64,000 bases of DNA from Flavobacteriales bacterium (GTDB lineage Bacteria > Bacteroidota > Bacteroidia > Flavobacteriales_F > PHOS-HE28), in NCBI GenBank assembly GCA_016703005.1, contig JADJCX010000035.1, positions 1-64,000 of the forward strand, read 5' to 3'. Each line of letters starts with the position of its first letter. The stretch's first letter is position 1. A program made the position numbers and the translations under genes. This document shows, piece after piece, positions 8,364 through 17,031 of this stretch. The notes under the pieces were generated by a model that was not told the DNA's origin, did no database searches, and saw nothing but the letters and a program-made list of their open reading frames with translations.

Positions 8364-9221
8364 TCAAAGCTCGCCGGAATAAACGTTGAAGCGATCGCCG
8401 CGCAGGAAACCGATGAGCAACAGGCCACTGTCCTTCGCCATCTGCACGGCCAACGAACTCGGCGCGCCCACGGCGGCCATGGCGGGGATGCCGGCCATCA
8501 CACATTTCTGCACCAGCTCGAAACCGGCGCGGCCGCTTACGAGGAGAATGTGGTTGTTGGTTGTTGGTTGTTGGTTGGTGCGCGGAACGAGCAAAGCCCC
8601 GATCACCTTGTCCACAGCGTTGTGGCGACCGACATCCTCGCGCAGGATCAGCAGTTCACCGTTCGCATTGAACAGCGCTGCGGCATGGATGCCGCCGGTA
8701 TGCCTGAAGACGGTCTGCGCTTCGCGCATGCGATCGGGCAAGGAGGTGATGATGGAGTGGTCCAGCTTCGGTGCCTTGCCCAGCGGAACAGTGCATTGCG
8801 TGCGTACGGCATCGATGCTGCTCTTTCCGCAGACACCACAACTGCTCGTGGTGTAGAAGTTCCGCTGCCACTTCGCCGGGTCGAGGTCGATGGAGGGATG
8901 CAATTCGGCGCGCACCACGTTGCCGCGCTCTTCCTTCTTCACGTTCTCGCAATAGGCCACGCGCAGTACGTGCGCGGCATCGGTGATGATGCCTTCGGTG
9001 AAGAGGAAGCCGAGGGCCAGTTCTTCGTCGTGCCCCGGTGTGCGCATGGTAACGCTCAAGCGTACCTCCTTGCGATCGAGTTCAGGACCATGGCCCAAAC
9101 GGATCTCCAGCGGCTCCTCGGTAACAACGATGTCGTCGATGGAAGAAACTGAACCGCCATCGCGGCGCTGGATGGTAACAGGGGCGACGGGTGTGCGCAC
9201 GGTGCAATGTAGGGGCGGCAC
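8364..9221 (-). CDS. fdhD: Formate dehydrogenase accessory sulfurtransferase FdhD
   Basis: 285 residues. FdhD passes sulfur from a cysteine desulfurase to the bis-MGD cofactor, a step needed for active formate dehydrogenase. The catalytic segment SSCGVCGK puts the two cysteines at 128 and 131; TEEPLEIRL, DEELALGFLFTEGI and REDVGRHNAVDKVIG are also conserved. A 10-residue stretch, TNQQPTTNNH, between GALLVPR and ILLVSGRAG is encoded by a 7-base tandem repeat (8551-8580) and looks like an insertion in a surface loop. The first seven residues are coded by a half copy of the adjacent palindrome, so the GTG at codon 8 may be the original start. It serves the fdhA product. Confidence 0.95.
   Translation of the reverse strand: MPPLHCTVRTPVAPVTIQRRDGGSVSSIDDIVVTEEPLEIRLGHGPELDRKEVRLSVTMRTPGHDEELALGFLFTEGIITDAAHVLRVAYCENVKKEERGNVVRAELHPSIDLDPAKWQRNFYTTSSCGVCGKSSIDAVRTQCTVPLGKAPKLDHSIITSLPDRMREAQTVFRHTGGIHAAALFNANGELLILREDVGRHNAVDKVIGALLVPRTNQQPTTNNHILLVSGRAGFELVQKCVMAGIPAMAAVGAPSSLAVQMAKDSGLLLIGFLRGDRFNVYSGEL
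8551..8580. repeat. 7-base tandem repeat inside fdhD
   Basis: GGTTGTT occurs three times head to tail (8552-8572), followed by GGTTGGT. Twenty-one bases of perfect repeat keep the frame (7 codons), so fdhD is not broken. The same heptamer appears in the intergenic array at 43470-43553. Confidence 0.75.
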
Positions 9222-9223
9222 AT

Positions 9224-9253
9224 TGTAGGGGCGACGTTAACGTCGCCCCTACA
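9224..9253. repeat. 30-bp perfect palindrome between fdhD and tag
   Basis: TGTAGGGGCGACGTT is followed directly by its exact inverse complement, centred on GTTAAC. A 10-base half copy (TGTAGGGGCG) also lies at 9208-9217, inside the first fdhD codons. The palindrome supplies the TAG stop of tag (9249) and abuts the fdhD ATG (9221-9223). It looks like a mobile palindromic unit of the REP type, or a bidirectional structure in the mRNA. Confidence 0.75.
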
Positions 9254-9818
9254 TGCGCCGCCAACACGAAACCAAATGATCATCCACCATGCCACATGCT
9301 TGCATGAAGGCGTACACGATCGTTGATCCCACGAAACTGAATCCGGCCTTCTGTAGATCCTTGCTCATCGCATCACTGACAGGCGTTTTGGCAGGGATCT
9401 GTCCCATCGCGGTCCAGCGGTTCACGATGGTCTTGTGGTCCACGTGTTTCCAGAGAAAGTCGCGGAACGAACCCTTGCCGCCTTCCATGATCTTCAGGTA
9501 GGCCTTCGCGTTCTTCACCACGCTCTCCACCTTCTGACGGTTGCGAATGATGCCCGGATCCAACAGAAGCTGCTCGATCTTCTTCGGTGTGTAGCGTGCG
9601 ATCTTCCCCGCGTCCCAATCATCGAACGCTTTCGCATAGCCTTCGGTGCGTATGAGGATGGTATACCAGCTCAACCCCGCTTGCGCGCCATCGAGGCAGA
9701 GCTTCGCGAAGAGCTTTCGGTCATCGTGTTCGGGCACACCCCAAACGGTATCGTGGTAGTGCTTGTAGATGTCGTCCTTCATGCACCACGGGCAACGGAC
9801 GCGTTCGCGTTTCGGCAT
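9249..9818 (-). CDS. tag: DNA-3-methyladenine glycosylase I
   Basis: 189 residues, the usual length of Tag. The enzyme removes 3-methyladenine from alkylated DNA, the first step of base excision repair. Seen: RCPWCMKDDIYKHYHDTVWG at the start, which carries the zinc cysteine and histidine, ELFAKL-like KLFAKLCLDGAQAGLSWYTI, and the C-terminal ACGMVDDHLVSC with the second zinc His and Cys pair. The last residues (RRM) and stop come from the palindrome at 9224-9253. It lies upstream of fdhD on the same strand and is divergent from moaA. Confidence 0.95.
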   Translation of the reverse strand: MPKRERVRCPWCMKDDIYKHYHDTVWGVPEHDDRKLFAKLCLDGAQAGLSWYTILIRTEGYAKAFDDWDAGKIARYTPKKIEQLLLDPGIIRNRQKVESVVKNAKAYLKIMEGGKGSFRDFLWKHVDHKTIVNRWTAMGQIPAKTPVSDAMSKDLQKAGFSFVGSTIVYAFMQACGMVDDHLVSCWRRM

Positions 9819-9863
9819 GACGTGTTTTCCGGCAAGGTGAGGGCCTCAAGGTAACTTGCGGTC

Positions 9864-10859
9864 GTGAAGAAGGATCTCAACGACAAGCACGGCCGCACGC
9901 ACCAGAGCCTGCGCATCAGCATCGTGGACAAGTGCGACCTGCGCTGTACGTACTGCATGCCCGAGGACCAGCACTTCCTGAGGCGGGAGGAACTGATGAC
10001 GCGCGAGGAGATCGCCACCATCGCCAAGTTGTTCGTGCAGCGCTATGGCATCACCAAGATCCGATTGACCGGTGGCGAGCCGCTGGTGAGGCCGGATGCT
10101 GTTGACATCGTGCGCGACATGTCGCAGCTCGGTGTGTCGTTGGGGCTTACGACCAACGCGATGACGCTCGATAAGCACCTGAACGGATTGATCGCCGCGG
10201 GCTTGAATAGCATCAACATCAGCTTGGACACGTTCGATGCCGATCGCTTCATGAAGATCAGCCGACGCGATGGTTTTGAACGCGTGCACGCCAACATCCT
10301 TGAAGCGTTACAACGCGGCCTGCGAGTGAAGATCAACATGGTGGTGATGCGCGGCGTGAACGACGATGAGATCCTGCGTTTCGTGGAATTCACGCGCGAC
10401 CATGACGTGCATGTGCGCTTCATCGAGTTCATGCCTTTCGCGGGTAACCACTGGGGCCGGGAACGCGTGTACACGTATGCCGAAATGCTCGGGCACATCA
10501 ATAGCCTGCATACTGTGGAGAAACTGAACGACGATCCGCACAGCACCGCCAAAGCCTATCGCGTACACGGCTGGCCCGGCACCTTCGCGGTCATCAGCAC
10601 GGTTACCGAACCCTTCTGCGGCGATTGCGATCGGTTGCGGCTAACGGCGGAAGGCAGAATGCGCAACTGCCTCTTCACCCGAGAAGAGACCGACCTGCTT
10701 TCAGCGCTGCGCCGAGGCGAGGACATCGCACCGTTGATCGAAGCGAACGTACTGGCCAAGCATGCCATGCTCGGCGGACTTCCACAGTTCAAACCGGAGA
10801 AGGAGGAAGAGGTACTGCACGACCTGAGCGAGCGGCCGATGGTGAGCATCGGGGGGTGA
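9864..10859 (+). CDS. moaA: GTP 3',8-cyclase (molybdenum cofactor synthesis, step 1)
   Basis: 331 residues with a GTG start. A radical SAM enzyme that turns GTP into 3',8-cyclo-GTP, together with MoaC giving cyclic pyranopterin phosphate. The N-terminal SAM cluster is C24-x3-C28-x2-C31 (CDLRCTYC), followed by RLTGGEPL; the C-terminal substrate cluster is in EPFCGDCDRLRLT and MRNCLF. The protein ends in the functional GG tail (SIGG). The rest of the pathway is in the operon at 15.4-20.2 kb on the opposite strand. TAACTTGCG just before the start may be its promoter box. Confidence 0.96.
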   Translation: MKKDLNDKHGRTHQSLRISIVDKCDLRCTYCMPEDQHFLRREELMTREEIATIAKLFVQRYGITKIRLTGGEPLVRPDAVDIVRDMSQLGVSLGLTTNAMTLDKHLNGLIAAGLNSINISLDTFDADRFMKISRRDGFERVHANILEALQRGLRVKINMVVMRGVNDDEILRFVEFTRDHDVHVRFIEFMPFAGNHWGRERVYTYAEMLGHINSLHTVEKLNDDPHSTAKAYRVHGWPGTFAVISTVTEPFCGDCDRLRLTAEGRMRNCLFTREETDLLSALRRGEDIAPLIEANVLAKHAMLGGLPQFKPEKEEEVLHDLSERPMVSIGG

Positions 10860-10867
10860 TCACAGCG

Positions 10868-13800
10868 TCAGGGGATCTGCGGCTTCGAAGGTCGATAGAG
10901 CACTGGCGGATCCCCGTTTGCAGTGGCCAGGATACAACGCTCGCCATAAAGCGTGATCCACGCCAGGTCTTTCACATTGCCGGTCAGCTGCAAGCCGCTC
11001 TCCGTTGGTGACATGGCGCGGAAGCTTCCATCCTGTTGTTGGGTAAGGACCAGGCCGCTGCCGGCATCGTAGCGCACGGTCTCCACCTCGGTGTCGTAGT
11101 TGTTGCCGGCAACGATCAGGTCCTTTCGGTCATCGCCATCCATGTCGCCAACAAGGATGTCGTTGATGGGGAAGGATTGTGCGCGCATGGGCAACGGCAT
11201 CTTCCGGAACCGGCCACCACCGTCGTTCAGGAACACACAACTGCGCAGCTCGTAAGCCTCGCGGTGGAATGCATCATCGAGGGCTTCCTGTGAATAGATG
11301 GCCGGAATGGTCGCGTTGGCGAACTCATGGAACGTCGGGAACTTCTCCTTGATGAAAGGCATCTGCTCCGAAGTGCATTGGCGACCGCGAACGGGGAACA
11401 ATGCCTTGTCTTGATGCATGGCCAAGACAATGTCATAGGTGCCCGACTGATCGAAGTCGTTGAGGAAGACATGGAAGGGCTCTTCCTTTGACGCGTGGTA
11501 CTTGCTGTTGAGGCCAAGATTGCCGGCAACGATATCGAGGTCGCCATCGCCATCGAGGTCGTCAACTTCCACCGAATACCACCATCCGTTGGTGCTGTCC
11601 ATGGTAGTTGTGGAGGTGATGTTCTCGAACTTGCCTGATCGGTTTTCCAGGATCGTCACGGGCATCCATTCACCCACCACCACCAGATCCTTGTCGCCAT
11701 CGTTGTCCGTATCGGCGAATCGGGCATCGGTTACCATGCCCAGTGCCATGAGTGCCGGAGCAGTTGCTGCAGTGATGTCAGTGAATACACCGCCGTCGTT
11801 GCGCAATAGGTAGCTCGATGGCGACATCGGATATCGGCCCGGTTCCACACGCCCACCGATGAAGAGGTCGGGATCTCCGTCGCCATCAGCATCACCAACG
11901 GTCACGCGTTGGGCGCACACCTTCATGTCGGGCAAAGCCTCCTTGTTGTACGTGAAGTTGCCCTTGCCATCATTGTTGTAGAAGCGCGGTCTGAGCAAGT
12001 CGTCGCCTACCTTGAACTCTTTGCTTCCGGCCACCACTACAAGGTCGAGATCCCCATCCGCATCGGCATCGAACAGGGCGGAGCCGAGATCCTCGGCTGC
12101 GGCTGCACGACGAAGATCGGCGGAGGTGACCTCGGTATGTGAAGTTCCGGTGCTGTTCAGAACAACGCGCGTGGATGCACCGGCAGCGCCACTATGTACG
12201 AGGTCATCCACTCCATCGTTGTTCACGTCCCCCACGCTCACGAACGGACCAAGGCGTGAGTATCGCTGCGGTAACAGGATCTCGTCCGCGAAGTCGTCAA
12301 AGGCGCTTTCCTTACTGGCCAGTGATCCGAAAGCCCGCACATCGACACGCCCGAACAACGGCTCCTTGGATCGCTTCTCCGGAGGGGCATCCTGTGCCTC
12401 GTTCCATTTCACGGTAAGCACCTGGTCGGGTTGCACATCGGGTACGCTGCTCCATCGGCCATCAGGCCATTCCACTTCCACTGTTACCGGATCCCCGTTC
12501 CCGCCCAAGCCGAAGTGCGCGATCGGCTCTTGCCCGGATTGATAACCACGTGCGAGTTGGACAAGTCGCACTTGCTGTTGATCACCACGACGCGATCGTA
12601 TCGTGGCACCGATCCCCATGCGATTCTTATCGGGGCCTTCAAGGCGGATGCGGAGAAAGTGATCGGTGGCTTGTTCGCGTTGGTGGTTCTCGAAAAGTGA
12701 TGCGATGGCATCAGCCCGGTTCATCACCATCTCCAGATCGCCATCGCGGTCCAGATCGACCACCGCAAGTCCGTGGCAGGTGCTCGGCTCGTGCAGGCCC
12801 CAGTCCTTGGTGACATCCGCGAAATGAAGGCCATCACTTTGCGCCCCATCGTTTCGATAGCAGACGTTGGCCACAAGTGTGAGGGGCATCATGCCCACAG
12901 CGGTTTCAAAACCCGTGTTGCCACCCGTCTCGGCATGCAACTTCGCGATGTTGATGTTCGCATCGTTGTTGCGCACATCGCGTGTAGTGCCATTGGTAAT
13001 GTACATGTCGTTCCAACCATCGTTGTCCAGGTCTTCGATCATGGCCGCCCAACTCCAATCCGTCTTCGCCACACCCGCCATTTGTGCCACCTCGCTGAAG
13101 GTGCCGTTGCCATTGTTGAGTTGGAGCGTATTGATCATGTATTGGTAGTGGTAACCGGCGTCGATGAACGCCCAGAACTTGTCCGGCCGCATGGCGCCCA
13201 TGTTCTCCTTCGATCGCACCATGCTTTTGTATGCCATATCCAGTACCGCGATGTCCACGGCGCCATCGTTGTTGACATCGGCCGCGTCCACACCCATGCC
13301 GAAGTTGCTGACATGGCCGGTGCGCTGTTTCACCTCGTTCGTGAAATGTCCCTTGCCATCGTTGATGTACAAACAGTCCGGTTCACCGTAGTCGTTGGCG
13401 ACATATAGATCCGGCCAACCATTGTTGTCGGCGTCGATGATCACCGCTCCCAACGTGAAGGCGAAGCTGGTGATCCCCGCTTCCCTGGTCACATCCACAA
13501 AGCGTTCGCCTTCATTCCGCAATAACCTGCTCGTTTCGGCTTTCCCGCTCTTGATGATATTGCGCACTTGTTCCACCGTGTAGGGCTTACGGTCGGCGGC
13601 TCTTTCAGGTGGCTGGTTGAGGATGAACACATCAAGGTCGTTGTCGCGGTCGAAATCAAAAAAGGTAGCATGCGTGCTGTGGCTGGTATCCGCCAAGCCC
13701 CATTGCGAAGCACTTTCAGTGAACGTGCCATCGTGATCATTGATGTAGAGAAGGTTGGTGCGTAACGCAGGGTCGGTTTGCCAGCCGTGTCGGCACACAT

Positions 13801-14224
13801 AGATGTCGTTCCACCCGTCGGCGTTCACATCAACGATGGTGGCACCGCGGTGCCACCCATCCCGTCCCGTACCGATGGCCTTATCTGTTACGTCTTCGAA
13901 CTTCAGGCCGCCCTTGTTGATGTACAGCCGGTCAGGAACCTGGTTGCCCGTGAAATAGAGGTCGGGAAGGTCGTCGTTGTTCAGATCGCCAACAGCAAGC
14001 CCGCCACCGGAGAAAAGGTTGTTGTAGTTGAGGTAGTTGAGGGTCGGGGTTTCCTCTATCTTGTTCTGGAAGGTGATCCCGGAATGCGAGGAGGGGACCT
14101 TCGAGAAGAGCGACTGCTGTTCTTCGTTGGGGCCAGCTGAGGCTGGTTCCGAACCTGGGTCGTTGGTGCATGCGGCAACAAATGCCGCCGTGATGCAATG
14201 TAATGTGAGGAGAGCGGGCTTCAT
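10868..14224 (-). CDS. FG-GAP/VCBS repeat lipoprotein with UnbV/ASPIC domain (CRTAC1-like)
   Basis: About 1118 residues from ATG 14224 (MKPALLTLHCITAAFVAACTN); the upstream in-frame ATG at 14302 is passed over because this start gives a lipoprotein signal ending AFVAAC. Many beta-propeller calcium-binding repeats follow (for example DLNNDDLPDLYFTG, DFDRDNDLDVFIL, DADGDGDPDLFIG), with a UnbV/ASPIC-type segment in the middle (RGYQSGQEPIAHFGLG) and a second propeller. Such proteins sit on the cell surface and are common in Bacteroidota; ligand unknown. It meets moaA tail to tail with 8 bases between. Confidence 0.88.
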   Translation of the reverse strand: MKPALLTLHCITAAFVAACTNDPGSEPASAGPNEEQQSLFSKVPSSHSGITFQNKIEETPTLNYLNYNNLFSGGGLAVGDLNNDDLPDLYFTGNQVPDRLYINKGGLKFEDVTDKAIGTGRDGWHRGATIVDVNADGWNDIYVCRHGWQTDPALRTNLLYINDHDGTFTESASQWGLADTSHSTHATFFDFDRDNDLDVFILNQPPERAADRKPYTVEQVRNIIKSGKAETSRLLRNEGERFVDVTREAGITSFAFTLGAVIIDADNNGWPDLYVANDYGEPDCLYINDGKGHFTNEVKQRTGHVSNFGMGVDAADVNNDGAVDIAVLDMAYKSMVRSKENMGAMRPDKFWAFIDAGYHYQYMINTLQLNNGNGTFSEVAQMAGVAKTDWSWAAMIEDLDNDGWNDMYITNGTTRDVRNNDANINIAKLHAETGGNTGFETAVGMMPLTLVANVCYRNDGAQSDGLHFADVTKDWGLHEPSTCHGLAVVDLDRDGDLEMVMNRADAIASLFENHQREQATDHFLRIRLEGPDKNRMGIGATIRSRRGDQQQVRLVQLARGYQSGQEPIAHFGLGGNGDPVTVEVEWPDGRWSSVPDVQPDQVLTVKWNEAQDAPPEKRSKEPLFGRVDVRAFGSLASKESAFDDFADEILLPQRYSRLGPFVSVGDVNNDGVDDLVHSGAAGASTRVVLNSTGTSHTEVTSADLRRAAAAEDLGSALFDADADGDLDLVVVAGSKEFKVGDDLLRPRFYNNDGKGNFTYNKEALPDMKVCAQRVTVGDADGDGDPDLFIGGRVEPGRYPMSPSSYLLRNDGGVFTDITAATAPALMALGMVTDARFADTDNDGDKDLVVVGEWMPVTILENRSGKFENITSTTTMDSTNGWWYSVEVDDLDGDGDLDIVAGNLGLNSKYHASKEEPFHVFLNDFDQSGTYDIVLAMHQDKALFPVRGRQCTSEQMPFIKEKFPTFHEFANATIPAIYSQEALDDAFHREAYELRSCVFLNDGGGRFRKMPLPMRAQSFPINDILVGDMDGDDRKDLIVAGNNYDTEVETVRYDAGSGLVLTQQQDGSFRAMSPTESGLQLTGNVKDLAWITLYGERCILATANGDPPVLYRPSKPQIP

Positions 14225-14239
14225 GGGGGATGGGTCCGA

Positions 14240-14247
14240 CCAAAATA
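14240..14247 (-). promoter_or_regulatory. -7-like promoter box of the UnbV lipoprotein gene
   Basis: Minus strand TATTTTGG, 16 bases before the ATG at 14224, close to the Bacteroidetes -7 consensus TAnnTTTG. No clear -33 element. Confidence 0.4.
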
Positions 14248-14361
14248 GCACTTGGGGTTCGAGCGGGAACGGCGACTGCATCGGAGTTGCCACCGCGGCC
14301 AAGGTTGACCGAATGCTTGGTCACGTTGCCCGCAGTTCCTGAAAGTAGAGCACCCGGGACA

Positions 14362-15383
14362 CTATGACTCTTTGTCGTAGTAGATCTTATAGAACTTCCG
14401 TCCTTGTTCGTCCACGCCCTGCTCGATCCTGTTACGATCGCCGTGGATGTAGATGTGGAAGTTCTTGTCCAGCTTCAGCACGCTCTTGAAGATGCGTGCC
14501 TGACGCTTCACCGCGTGTGTGGAGATCTCGAAGTTGTCTGCGAGTTCCACCTGATTCTCGGACTGGAACCGATCGCTGTACTGGTTGAACGACCGGATCG
14601 CCGTTTCATCCTGGAAGACCTCTTGGGCGAACTCTCCTTGTCGAACTCCGAATGGCTTTTGAAATACTGTACCGAACGGTTCAGCAGGTCGATCTGGTCG
14701 GCCTTGGCGATCACGAAGTCCTGGGGCAGCTGTTGAGTGATGAACGATTTGGTGAGGTCCAGCACATTGCTTGTGCTGTTCACGTTATCGTGCTTCGGGC
14801 GGTGGTCGATGAAGTTCTTCTGCCAGAAATCGGTGTTGTTGTTATCGTCGATCACGAAGAGGGTAGGAGATTCCTCGGTAAAGACCACCAGCACGGCCTT
14901 GTTCGGCTTACTGTTCCCCAAGCCGCGCTTCATGCTCAACTCGATCAGGCCGCCCGCTAGTTTGCTCTCGATGAAGACCTCCTTCTCATCGAACTTGTAG
15001 ATGCCCACTGCATCGTATGCGGCACTGCCGATCTGCACACCGCTGAACTTCGCCACATAGAGATCGCCGCCGTTGATGTTGTGGTGTTGCGACACGTCGA
15101 TCAAGTGCTTGGCAATGGCCTCGGAACACAGCAGCAGGTCCTTGCCCGAATGGATCTCCGTACAGAGGCCATGCAACACATTGTACTCCAGCGAAACGGC
15201 ATGCGTGAACTCCGAGGTGAACGCCATGTTGGCGAAGGGCTTCAGGAAAAGCTTGCGCAGGAACTCCTGTTCCTCTTCACCCTTGAGCGTTACCGTGAAG
15301 TCGCTGAACACGCTCGGTGCTTCGCCCGATCCGATCCGATGCAACGCGAACTCTTCGACTTGCGCCTCCTTACCGATCACCAT
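14362..15383 (-). CDS. Nucleoid-associated protein, NdpA-like; one frameshift
   Basis: From ATG 15383 (MVIGKEAQVEEFALHRIGSG) the protein follows the 37-kDa nucleoid-associated (NdpA/YejK) family: SFITQQLPQDFVIAKADQID and NDP-like acidic stretches. Near 14637 the frame shifts; the other frame continues EFAQEVFQDETAIRSF and then NFEISTHAVKRQARIFKSVL and HIYIHGDRNRIEQG to the stop at 14362. One missing base in GGAGAG-like sequence explains it. Joined length is about 340. It lies 22 bases after the moaC-mogA gene on the same strand and may be the last gene of that transcript, although a functional link to cofactor synthesis is not known. Confidence 0.8.
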
Positions 15384-15405
15384 GCTCCTTGGGTTGCTCG
15401 TTCAA

Positions 15406-16323
15406 CTACAGTCCGTGCCGGAAGGCATGCTCCTGCACCTTTATCACATGCAGGACGAAGGGGAACAGCGCATCCATCGTTTCCTGCGCCCCCCGAGTTG
15501 AACCGGGCAACGTGATGACCAGTGTCCTGTTGATCATACCCGCCACGCCTCGGCTCATCATGGCCCACGGCATGCGTTCCTGTCCGTAGCTGCGCGCGGC
15601 TTCCATGATGCCGGGCACTTCGCGATCAAGGATCGGTGCAATGGCTTCGGGTGTGCGATCACGCGGGGAAAGCCCCGTGCCGCCGGTGGTAAGGATGAGG
15701 TCGAACTTCTCCAAGGCCCACACCTTCACTTGCATAGCGATACGATCGGGTTCATCCTCCACAACGGCTTGCGCCGCGACTTCCACACCGAGTTTCTTCA
15801 AGCGCTCTACGATCGCCGCACCGGCTTTGTCCTCCTTCTTGCCAGCGGCTACGCTGTCGCTGATGATCAGCACGGCCGCGCGCGGTGCCTTATCGAAGGC
15901 ATCTTTCCAATCGCTCTTACCGCCCTTTTTCTCCACCAATCGGATGCGCTCGATACTGATGCCCTTGTCGATGGGCTTGAGCATGTCGTAGATCGTCAGT
16001 GCGGCCACGCTGGCGCCGTGCATGGCTTCCACTTCCACACCGGTGCGGTAGATGGTGCGCACCTTCACCTTAACGAGGATCGACATGGCCTGCACCTCGA
16101 ACGTGAGTTCGGCATGTTCGATGGGCAATGGATGACAATCCGGGATCATATCCGCAGTGCGCTTGATGCCGAACAACCCGGCGACACGCGCGGCTTCCAG
16201 CACATCGCCCTTGGGCACGCGCTTCTCCTTCACCGCAGCAATGGTCTCGGCAAGGCTCACCACCACGGTGGCCTCGGCCGTGGCTTCGCGCAGCGTTGTG
16301 GGTTTGTGGGTGATGTCGATCAT
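15406..16323 (-). CDS. moaCB: Bifunctional MoaC - MogA/MoaB fusion
   Basis: 305 residues. Residues 1-150 are MoaC (cyclic pyranopterin monophosphate synthase): GLFGIKRTADMIPDCHPLPI, VEVEAMHGASVAALTIYDM and the terminal KGGKSD. Residues about 155-305 are the molybdopterin adenylyltransferase MogA/MoaB: VLIISDSVAAGKKEDKAG, LILTTGGTGLSPRDRTPEA and LPGSTRGAQE. The fused form is known from Bacteroidota. It therefore carries out the second step of pterin formation and the adenylation that precedes metal insertion by MoeA. It follows moaE by 11 bases in the operon. Confidence 0.96.
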   Translation of the reverse strand: MIDITHKPTTLREATAEATVVVSLAETIAAVKEKRVPKGDVLEAARVAGLFGIKRTADMIPDCHPLPIEHAELTFEVQAMSILVKVKVRTIYRTGVEVEAMHGASVAALTIYDMLKPIDKGISIERIRLVEKKGGKSDWKDAFDKAPRAAVLIISDSVAAGKKEDKAGAAIVERLKKLGVEVAAQAVVEDEPDRIAMQVKVWALEKFDLILTTGGTGLSPRDRTPEAIAPILDREVPGIMEAARSYGQERMPWAMMSRGVAGMINRTLVITLPGSTRGAQETMDALFPFVLHVIKVQEHAFRHGL

Positions 16324-16334
16324 GGGGTGGGCCC

Positions 16335-16805
16335 TTACGCGTTGCGTTTCCAGAGATGCGTGTCGTCCGACAGGATCTCCTTGCCGAAGATCGGCAGCCG
16401 CTTCTTCACCTCGTCCGTAATGAACGCCACGGCTTCGCGCGCCGGCTGTCGATGCGCCGCGCTAGCGAAGACGAAAAAGCACAACTCTCCTACAGCAATG
16501 GTGCCCAAACTGTGGTGCACGTGCAAGCAGGTGATCGGCCAGCGCGCGAACGCTTCCTCGCGGATGGCGGTCATCCGTTCGTTGGCCATGTCCCGATAGG
16601 CGGTGTAAGCGATGGCGACAACGGAAGTATCATGGTACGACGGGCTCACCATAACAGGGTCCGCCCGCACCTGCCCCAGAAAGATCTCGTGCCCGCCGAT
16701 CGAGGTCTGCGTTGCATGCTTAGCTATGCTCTCCGCGACGAACGCAGGTGCAATGGCACCTTCAACGAAGATGTCGCGCTTCTTGTGTGTCTTGCTTTCG
16801 CTCAT
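16335..16805 (-). CDS. moaE: Molybdopterin synthase, large subunit
   Basis: 156 residues. MoaE pairs with MoaD and uses its thiocarboxylate to add two sulfurs to cyclic pyranopterin, giving molybdopterin. Seen: GGHEIFLGQVRAD, the dimer/active segment MANERMTAIREEA, HHSLGTIAVGELCFFVFASA and AHRQPAREA, with the late lysines of VKKRLPIFGKE. Compared with E. coli MoaE the glycine-histidine region differs a little, as is usual in Bacteroidota. It overlaps moaD by 4 bases, as expected for subunits of one enzyme. Confidence 0.94.
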   Translation of the reverse strand: MSESKTHKKRDIFVEGAIAPAFVAESIAKHATQTSIGGHEIFLGQVRADPVMVSPSYHDTSVVAIAYTAYRDMANERMTAIREEAFARWPITCLHVHHSLGTIAVGELCFFVFASAAHRQPAREAVAFITDEVKKRLPIFGKEILSDDTHLWKRNA

Positions 16806-17026
16806 CCTCCGGCGAAAGGTGGCAACAAGGCGATCTCTTCCGTGCCGATCAGCGGTCGGTCGTCGTTCACGATCACACGATCCACGGCCAGCGCGTAGCT
16901 GAGTTTGTCCAAGTCCGGTATGCGCGTTTCGAGCTGGTGCTTCAACGCAGTGGTGGAACTCGCGCTCACTTCCAACGAAGCGGCACCGGCTTTCTCGGCG
17001 ATCATCCCGAAGAGCAGCACTTTCAT
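16802..17026 (-). CDS. moaD: Molybdopterin synthase, small (sulfur carrier) subunit
   Basis: 74 residues from ATG 17026 (MKVLLFGMIAEKAGAASLEV). Ubiquitin-like fold; the C terminus LLPPFAGG carries the double glycine that is adenylated by a MoeB-type enzyme and converted to a thiocarboxylate. The longer frame from 17080 adds a tail without family character and runs into mobA. The ThiF-like protein at 19503 in the same operon is the likely activating enzyme. Confidence 0.94.
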   Translation of the reverse strand: MKVLLFGMIAEKAGAASLEVSASSTTALKHQLETRIPDLDKLSYALAVDRVIVNDDRPLIGTEEIALLPPFAGG

Positions 17027-17031
17027 CGGTG

